Shown here one piece after another: positions 35,465 through 45,438 of a DNA stretch of 64,000 nucleotides. Numbering within the stretch: position 1 is the first letter of the stretch; the number at the start of each line of letters is the position of its first letter. The notes beneath the pieces are model-generated. The model was not told where the DNA came from and made no database searches. It worked only from the letters and a program-made list of their open reading frames with translations. The translations under genes and the position numbers were made by a program. The DNA is from Rhizobium sp. P40RR-XXII (lineage in GTDB: Bacteria; Pseudomonadota; Alphaproteobacteria; Rhizobiales; Rhizobiaceae): positions 62,001 through 126,000 of the forward strand of contig NZ_JABAII010000013.1 of assembly GCF_012641405.1 (NCBI RefSeq). The letters are read 5' to 3'.

Positions 35465-36325
35465 ATGGATAATCTTTTTGATATGCCTGCTCCTGCAGAT
35501 GCCGAGGAGCGGCGCCGTAAGCCGCCCGTCGTCGTCTATCCGAACGGGACGCTGCCGCCGGCCGATATGGATGTGCTGCGTGCTGCGCGGCGGGACGTGG
35601 CCAAGATAGAAGACATCACCGTGCCGCCGCGCGATGGCGGCTGCTTTCGCGTGCCCAAAGGACATTTCTTTCGCATCGTCGGCGTGGATGGCTCGCAGGT
35701 TGGCGACCTCAATCTGTGGAATGCCGATGATCTTTCGGAACGGTTCTTCAGCGGCAAGACCCGTGCGCTGCACGGCACGCATGTCGGCGTCGGGGACAGG
35801 TTATGGAGTAATCTGCCTTATCTGCGGCCGATGGCGACGATTACCCACGATACGCTCGGCTGGTATGGTTTTGATGCGGATGGAGCCGGCATCCACGATG
35901 TCATCGGCACGCGTTGCGATCCCTACACGAACCGGCTGCTGAACGGTGACAACTATCACCATTGCTGCCATTCCAACCTGTCGCGCGCCCTCGCCAAGGA
36001 ACTGAAGATTTCCGTCCGGGAAGCCGAGTTTCACGTCCATGACGTGCTGAACGTCTTCATGTGTACCGGTTTCACGCGCGACACCTATCAATATTTCATG
36101 AAGGCAAGTCCGGTGCGGCCGGGCGATTTCATCGAGTTCTTCGCCGAGATCGACCTTCTTGGCGCTCTTTCGGCCTGCCCGGGCGGTGATTGCGGCAGTG
36201 AACATTCGAGCGATACGGTGCCCTGCTATCCGTTGCGGGTGGAGATTTGGCGGCCCGAGCCCGTAAGCCTTGCCAGCAGGGTATTTCCGGAGCGCAATGC
36301 CTATCCGCGGACGCACGGCCTGTAG
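35465..36325 (+). CDS. DUF1989 (urea carboxylase-associated) family protein
   Basis: 286 residues covering one DUF1989 domain (about 45-245): GHFFRIVGVDGSQVGDLNLWNADD, RALHGTHVGVGDRLWSN, HDVIGTRCDPYTNRLLNG, YHHCCHSNL, and CPGGDCGSEHSSDT. Members include the subunits of carboxyguanidine deiminase, encoded with guanidine or urea carboxylases. No carboxylase gene is near, so this single-subunit copy may act on another substrate. The conserved His and Cys residues look suited to metal binding. Divergent LysR gene alongside. Confidence 0.85.
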   Translation: MDNLFDMPAPADAEERRRKPPVVVYPNGTLPPADMDVLRAARRDVAKIEDITVPPRDGGCFRVPKGHFFRIVGVDGSQVGDLNLWNADDLSERFFSGKTRALHGTHVGVGDRLWSNLPYLRPMATITHDTLGWYGFDADGAGIHDVIGTRCDPYTNRLLNGDNYHHCCHSNLSRALAKELKISVREAEFHVHDVLNVFMCTGFTRDTYQYFMKASPVRPGDFIEFFAEIDLLGALSACPGGDCGSEHSSDTVPCYPLRVEIWRPEPVSLASRVFPERNAYPRTHGL

Positions 36326-36348
36326 CTCGATCGTCCGAAAGGCTCCAA

Positions 36349-36380
36349 AAAAGTTTGCCGGCGGTTTCGGCCGCCGGCAA
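36349..36380 (-). terminator. Intrinsic terminator of the small glycine-rich protein gene
   Basis: TTGCCGGCGG (36355-36364), loop TTTCGG, CCGCCGGCAA (36371-36380): perfect 10-bp stem. Read on the minus strand it is followed by ACTTTTTTGG, so it ends transcription of the minus-strand gene at 36438-36785. It may also act on the convergent DUF1989 gene. Confidence 0.8.
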
Positions 36381-36437
36381 TCTCAAAGTCGTCCGTCAGG
36401 CCAAGCATCTGCCAAAGGGCAGAACTCGGTTGATTGC

Positions 36438-36785
36438 TTAGTCGCAGACGCGAACACGTTCGTAGTGCCAACCGTCGTCATAGGCGTTGTCGACCTGACG
36501 GTCCTCGTACCAGCACCTCGGCCGCGGCGGGGGTGCTTCGTACACCGGACCTCTATTGGCAAGGGCGCCGCCGACGATCAGTCCGCCGAGGAGACCCGCA
36601 GCAACACCGCCGGCGATCGCGCCGCCATTGCCATGGTGATGATGGCGACGCCAGTCGTCGTGGCCACGCCAGTCGCCGCGACCGCGGCCGTCGTAATACT
36701 GTGCCTGTGCGTTGCTGACGGGCGCCAATGCGCCGCCTACCACCGCAGCGGCCAGCATAACCGTAAGAACCGTCTTCTTTATCAT
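36438..36785 (-). CDS. Small secreted glycine-zipper protein
   Basis: 115 residues. Signal peptide MIKKTVLTVMLAAAVVGGALA with cleavage near AQA; then a His/Arg/Gly-rich stretch (RRHHHHGNGG) and a glycine-zipper helix (AIAGGVAAGLLGGLIVGGALA). The tail contains CWYEDRQVDNAYDDGWHYERVRVC, with two Cys that could pair. Similar short proteins are common envelope proteins in rhizobia; function unknown. GGAGG 5 bp before 36785 fixes the start. Confidence 0.75.
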   Translation of the reverse strand: MIKKTVLTVMLAAAVVGGALAPVSNAQAQYYDGRGRGDWRGHDDWRRHHHHGNGGAIAGGVAAGLLGGLIVGGALANRGPVYEAPPPRPRCWYEDRQVDNAYDDGWHYERVRVCD

Positions 36786-36941
36786 GACTACCTCCAAAGC
36801 AGCCTTTATGCTCAGCGAATGCGCGAGTCATTTATTCAACGTCTTAAGCATGATTATGTTCAGCTGAATATTTGATGAATGCGTCGTTCATCGGGCAAGA
36901 GATTGAAAAACAGGCCTAAGCTGCGATTTCGGCACGATAGT

Positions 36942-37553
36942 TCAGCGCGGCGGTATCGGCCGCGTTGCTCTTATCCATTCCAGCGTCCGCGATTCGGGAT
37001 CCGGATTTCGGGTGATATCGGTCACCACGGCGGCGATATCGGCACCATGGTCAAATACGCCGCCAAGGCGTTCGACCGTCAACCCGCCGATTGCGACAAG
37101 CGGGAGGTTGCCGATACGGCTTTTCCATTCGCCGATGCGCGCAAGGCCCTGCGGCGCCCAGGCCATGGCCTTGAGGATGGTCGGATAGATCGGTCCGAGG
37201 GCTATATAATCTGGCGTGGCCGCAAGTGCTGCCGCCAACTCCGTTTCGTCATGTGTCGATAGCCCCAGTTTCAATCCGGCGGCGCGAATGGCCGAGGGAT
37301 CGGCAGCGGCAAGGTCCTCCTGGCCGAGATGGATGAAGTCGCAGCCTTCTTCGATCGCGAGCTGCCAATAATCGTTGACGATCAACTGGCATCCATGCGC
37401 GGCGCAAATTGCCTTTGATTCGCGAATCTCCGTACGAATTTCCGACGGCGTGCGATCCTTGATGCGCAATTGCACCAGTTTGACGCCGAGCGGCACCAGC
37501 CTCTTTATCCAGGCAGCACTATCGACGATCAGGTAGAAGGGATCGAGTGTCAT
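36942..37553 (-). CDS. thiE: Thiamine phosphate synthase
   Basis: 203 residues. It joins HMP-PP and thiazole phosphate into thiamine phosphate. VKLVQLRIKD, IVNDYWQLA, GIHLGQEDL-type FIHLGQEDL, LGLSTHDETE, YIALGPIYPT and LVAIGGL trace the ThiE barrel. Overlaps thiG by 4 bp; last gene of the operon. Confidence 0.93.
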   Translation of the reverse strand: MTLDPFYLIVDSAAWIKRLVPLGVKLVQLRIKDRTPSEIRTEIRESKAICAAHGCQLIVNDYWQLAIEEGCDFIHLGQEDLAAADPSAIRAAGLKLGLSTHDETELAAALAATPDYIALGPIYPTILKAMAWAPQGLARIGEWKSRIGNLPLVAIGGLTVERLGGVFDHGADIAAVVTDITRNPDPESRTLEWIRATRPIPPR

Positions 37554-38323
37554 GAGAAAACCGCCTTTCCGATGACCGGCGTCGACGGCACCGCCATGTC
37601 GCGCGGTTCCAGCATGCCCGCGCCGAATGCCTGTCTGCCGGCATCAATCGCCTTGGCGAAAGCTTCCGCCATCGTGGCCGGGTCGCCGGCACCGGCGACG
37701 GCCGTATTGAGCAGCACCGCATCGAAGCCGAGTTCCATGACTGTGGCCGCATGCGAGGGCCTGCCGATGCCGGCATCCACGATCAAAGGTGTTTCCGGAA
37801 AATGCGCCCTCATAGAGCGGAGAGCGGAAAGATTGAGCGGCCCGGCCGCCGTACCGATCGGTGCGCACCAGGGCATCAGCACCTTACATCCGGCCTCCAG
37901 CAGCCGCTCGGCGACGACGAGATCGTCCGTCGTATAGGGAAAGACCTCGAATCCCTCGTCTGTGAGGATTCTGGCTGCTTCCACCAGCGAGAAAACATCC
38001 GGCTGCAATGTGTCGTGGTTGCCGATCACCTCCAGCTTGATCCAGTTGGTTCGGAAGACCTCGCGCGCCATCTTCGCCGTTAGCACCGCTTCCGAGACAC
38101 CATGGCAGCCGGCGGTATTGGGAAGAACGCGAACGCCAAGTTCGCGAATCATGTCGAAGAAGGCGCCGCCATTGCGGCCGCCGGCCGTTTCCCGGCGCAG
38201 CGATACGGTGACGATTTCGGTTTCGGAGCGCTGGACCGATTCGGCCAGCACGGCCGGGGAGGGGTAGCGCGCCGTGCCGAGAAGAAGACGCGATCGGATC
38301 TCGGTTCCGTAGAGCTCGAACAT
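37550..38323 (-). CDS. thiG: Thiazole synthase
   Basis: 257 residues. ThiG builds the thiazole ring from DXP, dehydroglycine (from ThiO) and ThiS-thiocarboxylate. The imine-forming Lys is in NWIKLEVIGN; PNTAGC, VMPWCAPIGTA-like LMPWCAPIGTA and IVDAGIGRPSHAA are conserved. It lies 2 bp after thiS and overlaps thiE. Confidence 0.95.
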   Translation of the reverse strand: MFELYGTEIRSRLLLGTARYPSPAVLAESVQRSETEIVTVSLRRETAGGRNGGAFFDMIRELGVRVLPNTAGCHGVSEAVLTAKMAREVFRTNWIKLEVIGNHDTLQPDVFSLVEAARILTDEGFEVFPYTTDDLVVAERLLEAGCKVLMPWCAPIGTAAGPLNLSALRSMRAHFPETPLIVDAGIGRPSHAATVMELGFDAVLLNTAVAGAGDPATMAEAFAKAIDAGRQAFGAGMLEPRDMAVPSTPVIGKAVFS

Positions 38324-38325
38324 GG

Positions 38326-38523
38326 TCAGCCTCCCTGCATCGGCGTCAGGATTTCGATCCTGTCATTGTCGGTCAAGATGTGGTCGTCGCGTTCTTCGCG
38401 ATGGATGAGTTCGCCGTTGACGGCGGTTGCCAGCCACTCGCCCTCGTATTCGAGCGCGGCGAGAAGCTGCGAAAGCGTGGTTGCGTCGACGATCTGTGTT
38501 TCGCCATTGATGATCAGGCGCAT
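38326..38523 (-). CDS. thiS: Sulfur carrier protein ThiS
   Basis: 65 residues of the ubiquitin-like fold (MRLIINGETQ...), ending in the Gly-Gly that is adenylated and converted to thiocarboxylate. AGGAG is 6 bp upstream. It begins inside the last 10 bp of thiO. Confidence 0.95.
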   Translation of the reverse strand: MRLIINGETQIVDATTLSQLLAALEYEGEWLATAVNGELIHREERDDHILTDNDRIEILTPMQGG

Positions 38524-39494
38524 TGGCGGCTCCTGTCGTTTTTGTGTCCGGAAAAAAGGAGATCCGCGGCCTCTGTCGCAATCGACGGCGCCAGCAGGAA
38601 GCCGTGGCGATAAAGGCCGTTGATAAGAATGGTCTTGCCCTCCCGCGTCACGCGCGGAAGGTTGTCCGGAAAGGCGGGACGGATGCCCACGCCGGTTTCG
38701 ACGATGGCGGCATCGCCAAAGGCGGGATGCAGCGCATAGGCGGCGTTCAGCAGTTCCATCAGCGAGCGGGCGGTGATCGGTCCTTCGAAGTCCGTTTCGA
38801 TCATGGTGGCGCCGACCATGAACAGGCCTTCGCCGCGCGGCACGATGTAAACGGGAAATCGCGGATGCAGCAGTCGGACAGGCCGCGCAAGGGCGACCTC
38901 CTGCGTCTGCAGATAGAGCATTTCGCCGCGCACGCCGCGTAATTCTCGGCTTTCGCCGATGCGGGCAGCGCCCGTGCAGTCCACGACATCGGGGAAGGGA
39001 TCGCGATCTCCGATATGGTCGGCAAAGGTGACGCCCTTCGCCGCGAGTGCGCCTTTTAACGACTGCAGGGCGTCGCGAGGGTCGAGATGTGCTTCTTGCG
39101 GGAAGAACAGGCCATGCCTGAAGCGACCGGCAAGCGAGGGTTCGAGGGTGGCGATCTCGCGTTCCTCGACCCAGCGATAGCCCGTCGTGCGGCCGGCGAA
39201 TCGTTTCAGCTCGCTTTGGTCCCGGTTCGGTGCGACGACAAGCGTGCCATTGCGGATGATCTTGACCGGTAGAATCGCGTCCCATCGATCGGCGGAATCA
39301 CGTCCGCGCTCGAGCACGGCCTCATCGGCACTTTCCCGCTCGCACCAGGGCGCCAGCATGCCGCCGGCGAGCCAGGAGGCGGCTCGGCGGAAATTCAGGC
39401 CAGGATCGACAACCGTGACCTCGGCACCGCGAACGTGCAGTTCATGTGCGACCGTGAGGCCGGCAACGCCGGCCCCTTTGACAAGGATGCGCAT
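38514..39494 (-). CDS. thiO: Glycine oxidase ThiO
   Basis: 326 residues, an FAD-dependent DAO-type oxidase supplying dehydroglycine for the thiazole. Dinucleotide-binding GAGVAGLTVAHELHVRG at residues 7-23, ASWLAGGMLAPWCE, and the C-terminal GLYRHGFLLAPSIA are typical. Starts one base after the thiC stop with its ribosome-binding site inside thiC. Confidence 0.93.
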   Translation of the reverse strand: MRILVKGAGVAGLTVAHELHVRGAEVTVVDPGLNFRRAASWLAGGMLAPWCERESADEAVLERGRDSADRWDAILPVKIIRNGTLVVAPNRDQSELKRFAGRTTGYRWVEEREIATLEPSLAGRFRHGLFFPQEAHLDPRDALQSLKGALAAKGVTFADHIGDRDPFPDVVDCTGAARIGESRELRGVRGEMLYLQTQEVALARPVRLLHPRFPVYIVPRGEGLFMVGATMIETDFEGPITARSLMELLNAAYALHPAFGDAAIVETGVGIRPAFPDNLPRVTREGKTILINGLYRHGFLLAPSIATEAADLLFSGHKNDRSRQCA

Positions 39495-39495
39495 T

Positions 39496-41322
<1,827 letters not shown>

Positions 41323-41426
41323 GGTTTGAGGCTCCAAGTTGCGGTTGGAGACCCAGTCAATCAGCCGGAATGATGAAAAGACGCCGACATGGAATCCACG
41401 CGGGAATCCGAGGCCTTCGAGCGCTT

Positions 41427-41540
41427 GCACCGTCCCTACGCCAGTATGAACTGGATCAGGTTCAACGGGTCACTGCGCCCACAACCGGCAAAGCCGTATT
41501 GTTCAGCAGTATCTCAGCCCCTTGCCGGGACCCCCCTGGT
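41427..41540 (-). promoter_or_regulatory. TPP riboswitch (THI element)
   Basis: Minus-strand leader with the conserved CAGGGGGGTCC start, GGGCTGAGA (tctcag on the plus strand at 41512-41517), ACCCGTTGAACCTGATC, the CTGGCGTAGGGA closing segment, and paired P1 ends. It starts a few bases after the predicted transcription start and lies about 105 nt before the thiC ATG. It represses thiC-thiE when TPP is abundant. Confidence 0.95.
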
Positions 41541-41550
41541 GAATACTGAA

Positions 41551-41580
41551 AGGCTATGCTCTCCCTTCGGCTTCTGTCAA
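41551..41580 (-). promoter_or_regulatory. Putative promoter of the thi operon
   Basis: On the minus strand, TTGACA (41580-41575), an 18-bp spacer and TAGCCT (41556-41551). Transcription would begin near 41544, just before the aptamer. Confidence 0.6.
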
Positions 41581-41640
41581 CCCCGCAACGATGATTGCCT
41601 TTTTTCGGGCGGCTGCGCTCGGCGCATTGGAGAATCTACA

Positions 41641-41659
41641 ATTTAAACGTATTTAAACG
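41641..41659. repeat. Short tandem repeat ATTTAAACG
   Basis: ATTTAAACG at 41641-41649 and 41651-41659, an AT-rich island between the thi promoter and the glycosyltransferase-like gene. Function unknown. Confidence 0.4.
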
Positions 41660-41680
41660 GGTAGCCGGCATGGCGTCGCC

Positions 41681-42424
41681 TCAATAACGAGGAGCGGTGT
41701 TGCCATTGAAGCGGTGAGGGCCGGTGTGGGAGAGCTTGCTGGCGGTATCGAGCCAGATCTTGCCGCCGAGCGCGCGCCAGCGGTGACAGAAGGCGAAGTC
41801 TTCGCTCAGATAAATTCCTGTCCCTTCCTCGACCATGCATTCGAACAGGGCATATTGGGTGCCCGGCGAACGCTTGGTGCTCGGATAGGCGTGTATGGCG
41901 TTGTAGCGCAGGTCGGGATAGGCGGCGATCATCCTTTCGATGACAGCGCGCTTGATCAAAAGCATGCCCGTGCCCGCATAGACGGCACTGACGAAATCGC
42001 CCTCGCGCTCGGCGCTCTGGCCGACCAGCGGCGTTCCGACATAATGAAGTGCTGCCGCCGCAAGCGACATCCCATCGCGCGAATTTTCAAGGGCCGCGGT
42101 GTCCCAGTCGTAGTCCTTGATCGGATACATGGCGGCGACCACATCCTTGTCGGCATCCAGCAATCGCATCACCTGATCAGGCTCGAAGCTGATGTCGGCG
42201 TCGATGAAAAGCATGTGGGTCGCCGCCGTATCGTTCAGGAAGGACGACACCAGCGTGTTGCGGCTGCGGGTAATCAGCGCGTCATTGCCGAGGAGAGCGA
42301 GCGTCAGCTGTATGCCGGCCTGCGCGCCCGTCTGCATCAGGGAAAAGATGGATTGCATATAATCCTTGGTGACGAGGCCACCGAAGCAGGGGGTCGCGAT
42401 GAAGATCATTCGTTTCTCGTTCAT
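41681..42424 (-). CDS. Glycosyltransferase-like protein (GT-A fold)
   Basis: 247 residues without signal peptide. IFIATPCFGG near the N-terminus, TRSRNTLVSSFL, and the DxD-type HMLFIDADISF (metal and nucleotide-sugar binding) followed by AMYPIKDYDWD suggest a GT-A glycosyltransferase fold. A later EDFAFCHRWRALGGKIWLDT segment is typical of small rhizobial proteins of this type. Donor and acceptor unknown. Start 42424 (MNEKRMIFIA) is chosen because upstream residues are unconserved; the ribosome-binding site is weak. Confidence 0.65.
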   Translation of the reverse strand: MNEKRMIFIATPCFGGLVTKDYMQSIFSLMQTGAQAGIQLTLALLGNDALITRSRNTLVSSFLNDTAATHMLFIDADISFEPDQVMRLLDADKDVVAAMYPIKDYDWDTAALENSRDGMSLAAAALHYVGTPLVGQSAEREGDFVSAVYAGTGMLLIKRAVIERMIAAYPDLRYNAIHAYPSTKRSPGTQYALFECMVEEGTGIYLSEDFAFCHRWRALGGKIWLDTASKLSHTGPHRFNGNTAPRY

Positions 42425-42778
42425 GCGCGATTTGTTCCCTTCCCATGGCGCGAGTCGCCGGAATCTAGGAAGATTCACCATTTCTGTGTGTAGCGAATTG
42501 TTGAATTTTATTTCTGAGCCTTGCCGGAATTCGCAAGCCTTTGCGGGCGCCCAAGCGCGGATAGGACCGTCGCCGGCCGTGAATCTATCCGCCATGCTCT
42601 GATCGATTATCTCTGGCGACCTCGCCTTTAATGCCGCCGGCAGCCTTTCTTGCCGCGCGTTCGCGCCTTTGGTGCTCTCGCCGGATGAAGCGAACCCCGC
42701 ACTGCCGTCGCCAGTTGCATTTAAGCAACAGCGGCCAAGACTAACGCCAGACCAGCGTCCGTCAAGCCTTCATATAAT

Positions 42779-42807
42779 TGACAAACATACGGGCTGTTTG
42801 TAAGTCA
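42779..42807 (+). promoter_or_regulatory. Possible porin promoter with palindromic operator
   Basis: TTGACA (42779-42784) starts a region containing ACAAACA (42782-42788), 7-bp spacer, TGTTTGT (42796-42802). The -10 would be near 42802-42807. The 612-bp gap 42425-43036 otherwise shows no gene, leaving a long porin leader. Confidence 0.4.
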
Positions 42808-43036
42808 GAAGCAGGACAGAACTTGTCTTACGGTCGAGCGATCGGCCGGATCGGTAGGGGCATTTCAAGACCTTTGCCGCGGGGTCAATCATGGAGGTTC
42901 GAGGGGACTCAAGCCAACATTACGTGCGTACTTGCCGGGCTGCGCGGTCGCGTTTTCGACCGAGTCGATCTTCAAGGTGGTTTCAGCTCAGCACTCGCGG
43001 CAAATTAGAAATGCATATTACAACCAGGAGTTTAAT

Positions 43037-44128
43037 ATGAATATCAAGAGCCTTCTTCTCGGCTCCGCTGCTGCGCTGGCAGCAGTTTCCGGCGCCCATG
43101 CAGCTGACGCCATCGTTGCTGCCGAGCCGGAGCCGTTGGAATACGTCCGCATCTGCGACGCTTACGGTGCTGGTTACTTCTTCATTCCGGGCACTGAAAC
43201 CTGCCTCAAGATCGGCGGACGTGTCCGTTCCGAAGGCGAGTGGTACGATGCCTACAACCCGAACAGCAAGAACGGCACGCTCTGGCACACCCGTGCGGAA
43301 CTGAGCGTCGACACCGCGACCGACACCGAATACGGCCCGCTGAAGACCAACACGGTCATTCGTTGGGACTGGAACGACGGCAACTCGACCTCCACCAAGC
43401 TGCTGTTCGCCAACATCAGCCTCGGCGGTTTCCTCGTCGGTAAGGCCGATTCGCAGTACAACTCCTACATCGGTTATGCCGGCGACGTCATCAACGACGA
43501 CGTGATCTATGACGGCCCGTACGAACTCAACCAGTTGACCTACAACTATGATGCCGGCAACGGCTTCACGGCTATGATCTCGGTTGAAGACTCGAACTCC
43601 AGCGGCTCCGACGCTTCCTACGGCGCAAGCTGGTGGTCCGACGACAAGGGCAACCACTACGCTCCTGACGTCGTTGCTGGTGCTGGCTTCAAGTCTGGCG
43701 CATGGGGCTTCAAGGTCGTCGGCGGTTACGACTCGATCGTCGAAGAAGGCGCTATCAAGGCTCGTGTCGATGCCGACTTCGGCGTATTCTCGGCCTTCTT
43801 GATGGGCGGCTGGAACACCGATGGCGACAAGCTCAACAAGTATGCAGGTACCAACCTCGACCGTTCGGCTTGCCCCGTTAATGATCCGTCGAAGTGCGGC
43901 TGGGGTGACTGGGCTGTTTGGGGCGGCGTTGGCGTTCCGATCAACGAAAAGCTGAAGTGGAACCTGCAGCTCGCCTACACCGACTCGAAGATCTTCGCCG
44001 CTACCACGAACGTCAAGTGGAACCCGGTCAAGAACCTGCTCATCGAGCCGGAAGTCTCCTACACCAACTTCGATTCTGTAAACCAGGATCAGTGGGCCGG
44101 TATCCTGCGCTTCGAGCGTAGCTTCTAA
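43037..44128 (+). CDS. Outer-membrane porin, RopA/Omp2b family
   Basis: 363 residues. Signal peptide MNIKSLLLGSAAALAAVSGAHA; the mature part opens with the family segment YVRICDAYGAGYFFIPGTETCLKIGG, whose Cys pair is conserved in alphaproteobacterial porins. It ends in a beta strand with C-terminal Phe (GILRFERSF), as required for BAM insertion. It forms a general diffusion trimer. CAGGAG is 6 bp upstream. Strong codon bias (few rare codons) and three downstream hairpins suggest high expression. Confidence 0.95.
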   Translation: MNIKSLLLGSAAALAAVSGAHAADAIVAAEPEPLEYVRICDAYGAGYFFIPGTETCLKIGGRVRSEGEWYDAYNPNSKNGTLWHTRAELSVDTATDTEYGPLKTNTVIRWDWNDGNSTSTKLLFANISLGGFLVGKADSQYNSYIGYAGDVINDDVIYDGPYELNQLTYNYDAGNGFTAMISVEDSNSSGSDASYGASWWSDDKGNHYAPDVVAGAGFKSGAWGFKVVGGYDSIVEEGAIKARVDADFGVFSAFLMGGWNTDGDKLNKYAGTNLDRSACPVNDPSKCGWGDWAVWGGVGVPINEKLKWNLQLAYTDSKIFAATTNVKWNPVKNLLIEPEVSYTNFDSVNQDQWAGILRFERSF

Positions 44129-44140
44129 TTTCGAATTACC

Positions 44141-44156
44141 CGGCCTCGTGCCGGGT
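44141..44156 (+). terminator. Porin 3' hairpin 1
   Basis: ACCCGGC, short loop, GCCGGGT directly after the porin stop; no T tract, so perhaps an mRNA 3' stabiliser. Confidence 0.5.
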
Positions 44157-44160
44157 ATAG

Positions 44161-44196
44161 AGAAGCCTGATGTTCCAATCCGTCAGGCTTCTTTCC
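44161..44196 (+). terminator. Porin 3' hairpin 2
   Basis: AGAAGCCTGA (44161-44170), 12-nt loop, TCAGGCTTCT (44183-44192), then TT: a perfect 10-bp stem, weak T tract. Confidence 0.6.
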
Positions 44197-44222
44197 CCGA
44201 TCGGTTGACCTCCGATCAAAGT

Positions 44223-44255
44223 AAAGGATCCGGTTTTCCCTCCGGATCCTTTTTT
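44223..44255 (+). terminator. Strong intrinsic terminator after porin
   Basis: AAAGGATCCGG (44223-44233), 8-nt loop, CCGGATCCTTT (44242-44252) running into further T residues. The A-rich 5' side also makes it usable for the convergent TetR gene. Confidence 0.9.
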
Positions 44256-44299
44256 ATGTTCAAAGCGTTGATTTTGCTGGGCCTGCTTCTGGGCCTGCT

Positions 44300-44941
44300 T
44301 TATGCAGCCGAGGTCTCTACCTCATGTGCCTGCTCCATCGGGAACCATGTCTTCAAGATCATCTTGATGAACATCTGCCCGCAAGGCACGAGCTGGAAAT
44401 TGCCCCTGTCGAGCGTCCATTCGGTGATCAGCCCGCCGATGACGGCCGTCAGCGCGGAGGCGGCCGTATCCGGCGTCCAGGGCGCGGGCAGCTTCGTCTT
44501 CTCGTTCATCAGAGTGAATATGCGTTCGAAGTGTTCGTGCATATCGTGCCGGAAGGAGCTGGCGCGGCTCGTGGTCCCGTCGCAAAAAGCCATGTCGAGG
44601 TGCATCATCACCTTCAGCATGCTTCTCTTGCGCGGATCGCCCTGGACATCGTCGAATATCCCGGCAATGGCCTCGGCCACCAGATCAAGCGGATTTGTCG
44701 GCAGCTCCTTCGACATCCGCTCGGCCAATTCCTGAAACGGCTGCTGTGCCTCGTCGCGAATCGCGAACATCAGACCTTGCTTGTTCTTGAAATGCCAGTG
44801 CACCGCCCCACGCGTGACACCAGCCGCTGCGGCTATCTCCTCGAGGCTGACATTCTCGTAGCCCTTGTCGAGAAACAGAGCCTTTGCAGAGTGCAAAATC
44901 TCGCTCCTCGTTTCCGCAGCCTCCTCCTTAGTGCGCCTCAT
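44300..44941 (-). CDS. TetR/AcrR-family transcriptional regulator
   Basis: 213 residues. HTH at 10-57 (ILHSAKALFLDKGYENVSLEEIAAAAGVTRGAVHWHFKNKQGL) and an all-helical ligand-binding domain of the AcrR/TtgR type. No efflux genes adjoin it. It is divergent from an EF-hand protein gene 497 bp away. In Rhizobium etli the TetR-family repressor CasR controls the calsymin gene casA; the pairing here is similar, but the assignment is inference. Confidence 0.88.
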   Translation of the reverse strand: MRRTKEEAAETRSEILHSAKALFLDKGYENVSLEEIAAAAGVTRGAVHWHFKNKQGLMFAIRDEAQQPFQELAERMSKELPTNPLDLVAEAIAGIFDDVQGDPRKRSMLKVMMHLDMAFCDGTTSRASSFRHDMHEHFERIFTLMNEKTKLPAPWTPDTAASALTAVIGGLITEWTLDRGNFQLVPCGQMFIKMILKTWFPMEQAHEVETSAA

Positions 44942-45071
44942 TCACGTCTCCACGGAAATCAGTTTTCAAGCTCTACCCCTCTTTTTTGGCGTTCTTATCC
45001 CATCGACGCAGATTATCGCTGGAAATCCCCTATACCAGCAATGCTCAACAAAACGGCCGAATTATATAATC

Positions 45072-45085
45072 CCCTAAAATTAGGG
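45072..45085. promoter_or_regulatory. Candidate TetR operator
   Basis: CCCTAA-AA-TTAGGG, a perfect 6-2-6 palindrome within an AT-rich stretch of the 497-bp TetR/EF-hand intergenic region. Apart from this and a weaker TTCCC-N6-GGGAA at 45152-45167, the region shows no gene. Confidence 0.4.
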
Positions 45086-45438
45086 AAGGAAATCGTAACA
45101 GGAGGTCTTCGTCAAGCGCCTATAAGCCACGCGCAAGTTTCGGGGTGCAATTTCCCGGCGTTGGGAAGTGAAAATCGAAAATGTGCGGATGCTGATATAG
45201 CCATGATGGCAATATATCGGCTGGACGAAGCCGAATTCGCTCGCCCGGGAAACGATGCGCCCGTCAAATCGGGGCACAGGGCGCGGTTGATCTTAGGCGT
45301 TCGCAAGTCCGTCTGCTCATCTCGATCGTCGACGTCGTGCCGTCGCCTTCGCGCGACGAAGCTTGGCGATCGTCATGTTCAAGTCGCGTAAGCGTAAGTC
45401 ATCCGAGTTCCTCTCAACGCTCGTATCTGGAGGCCCCA

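Noticed and set aside
42801..43036. Possible small gene upstream of the porin
   Set aside because: Open frames here run into the porin start and lack a ribosome-binding site; the region is better explained as leader.
45152..45167. TTCCC-N6-GGGAA palindrome in the TetR/EF-hand gap
   Set aside because: Only 5-bp arms, expected by chance in a 500-bp region, so not listed as a separate feature.
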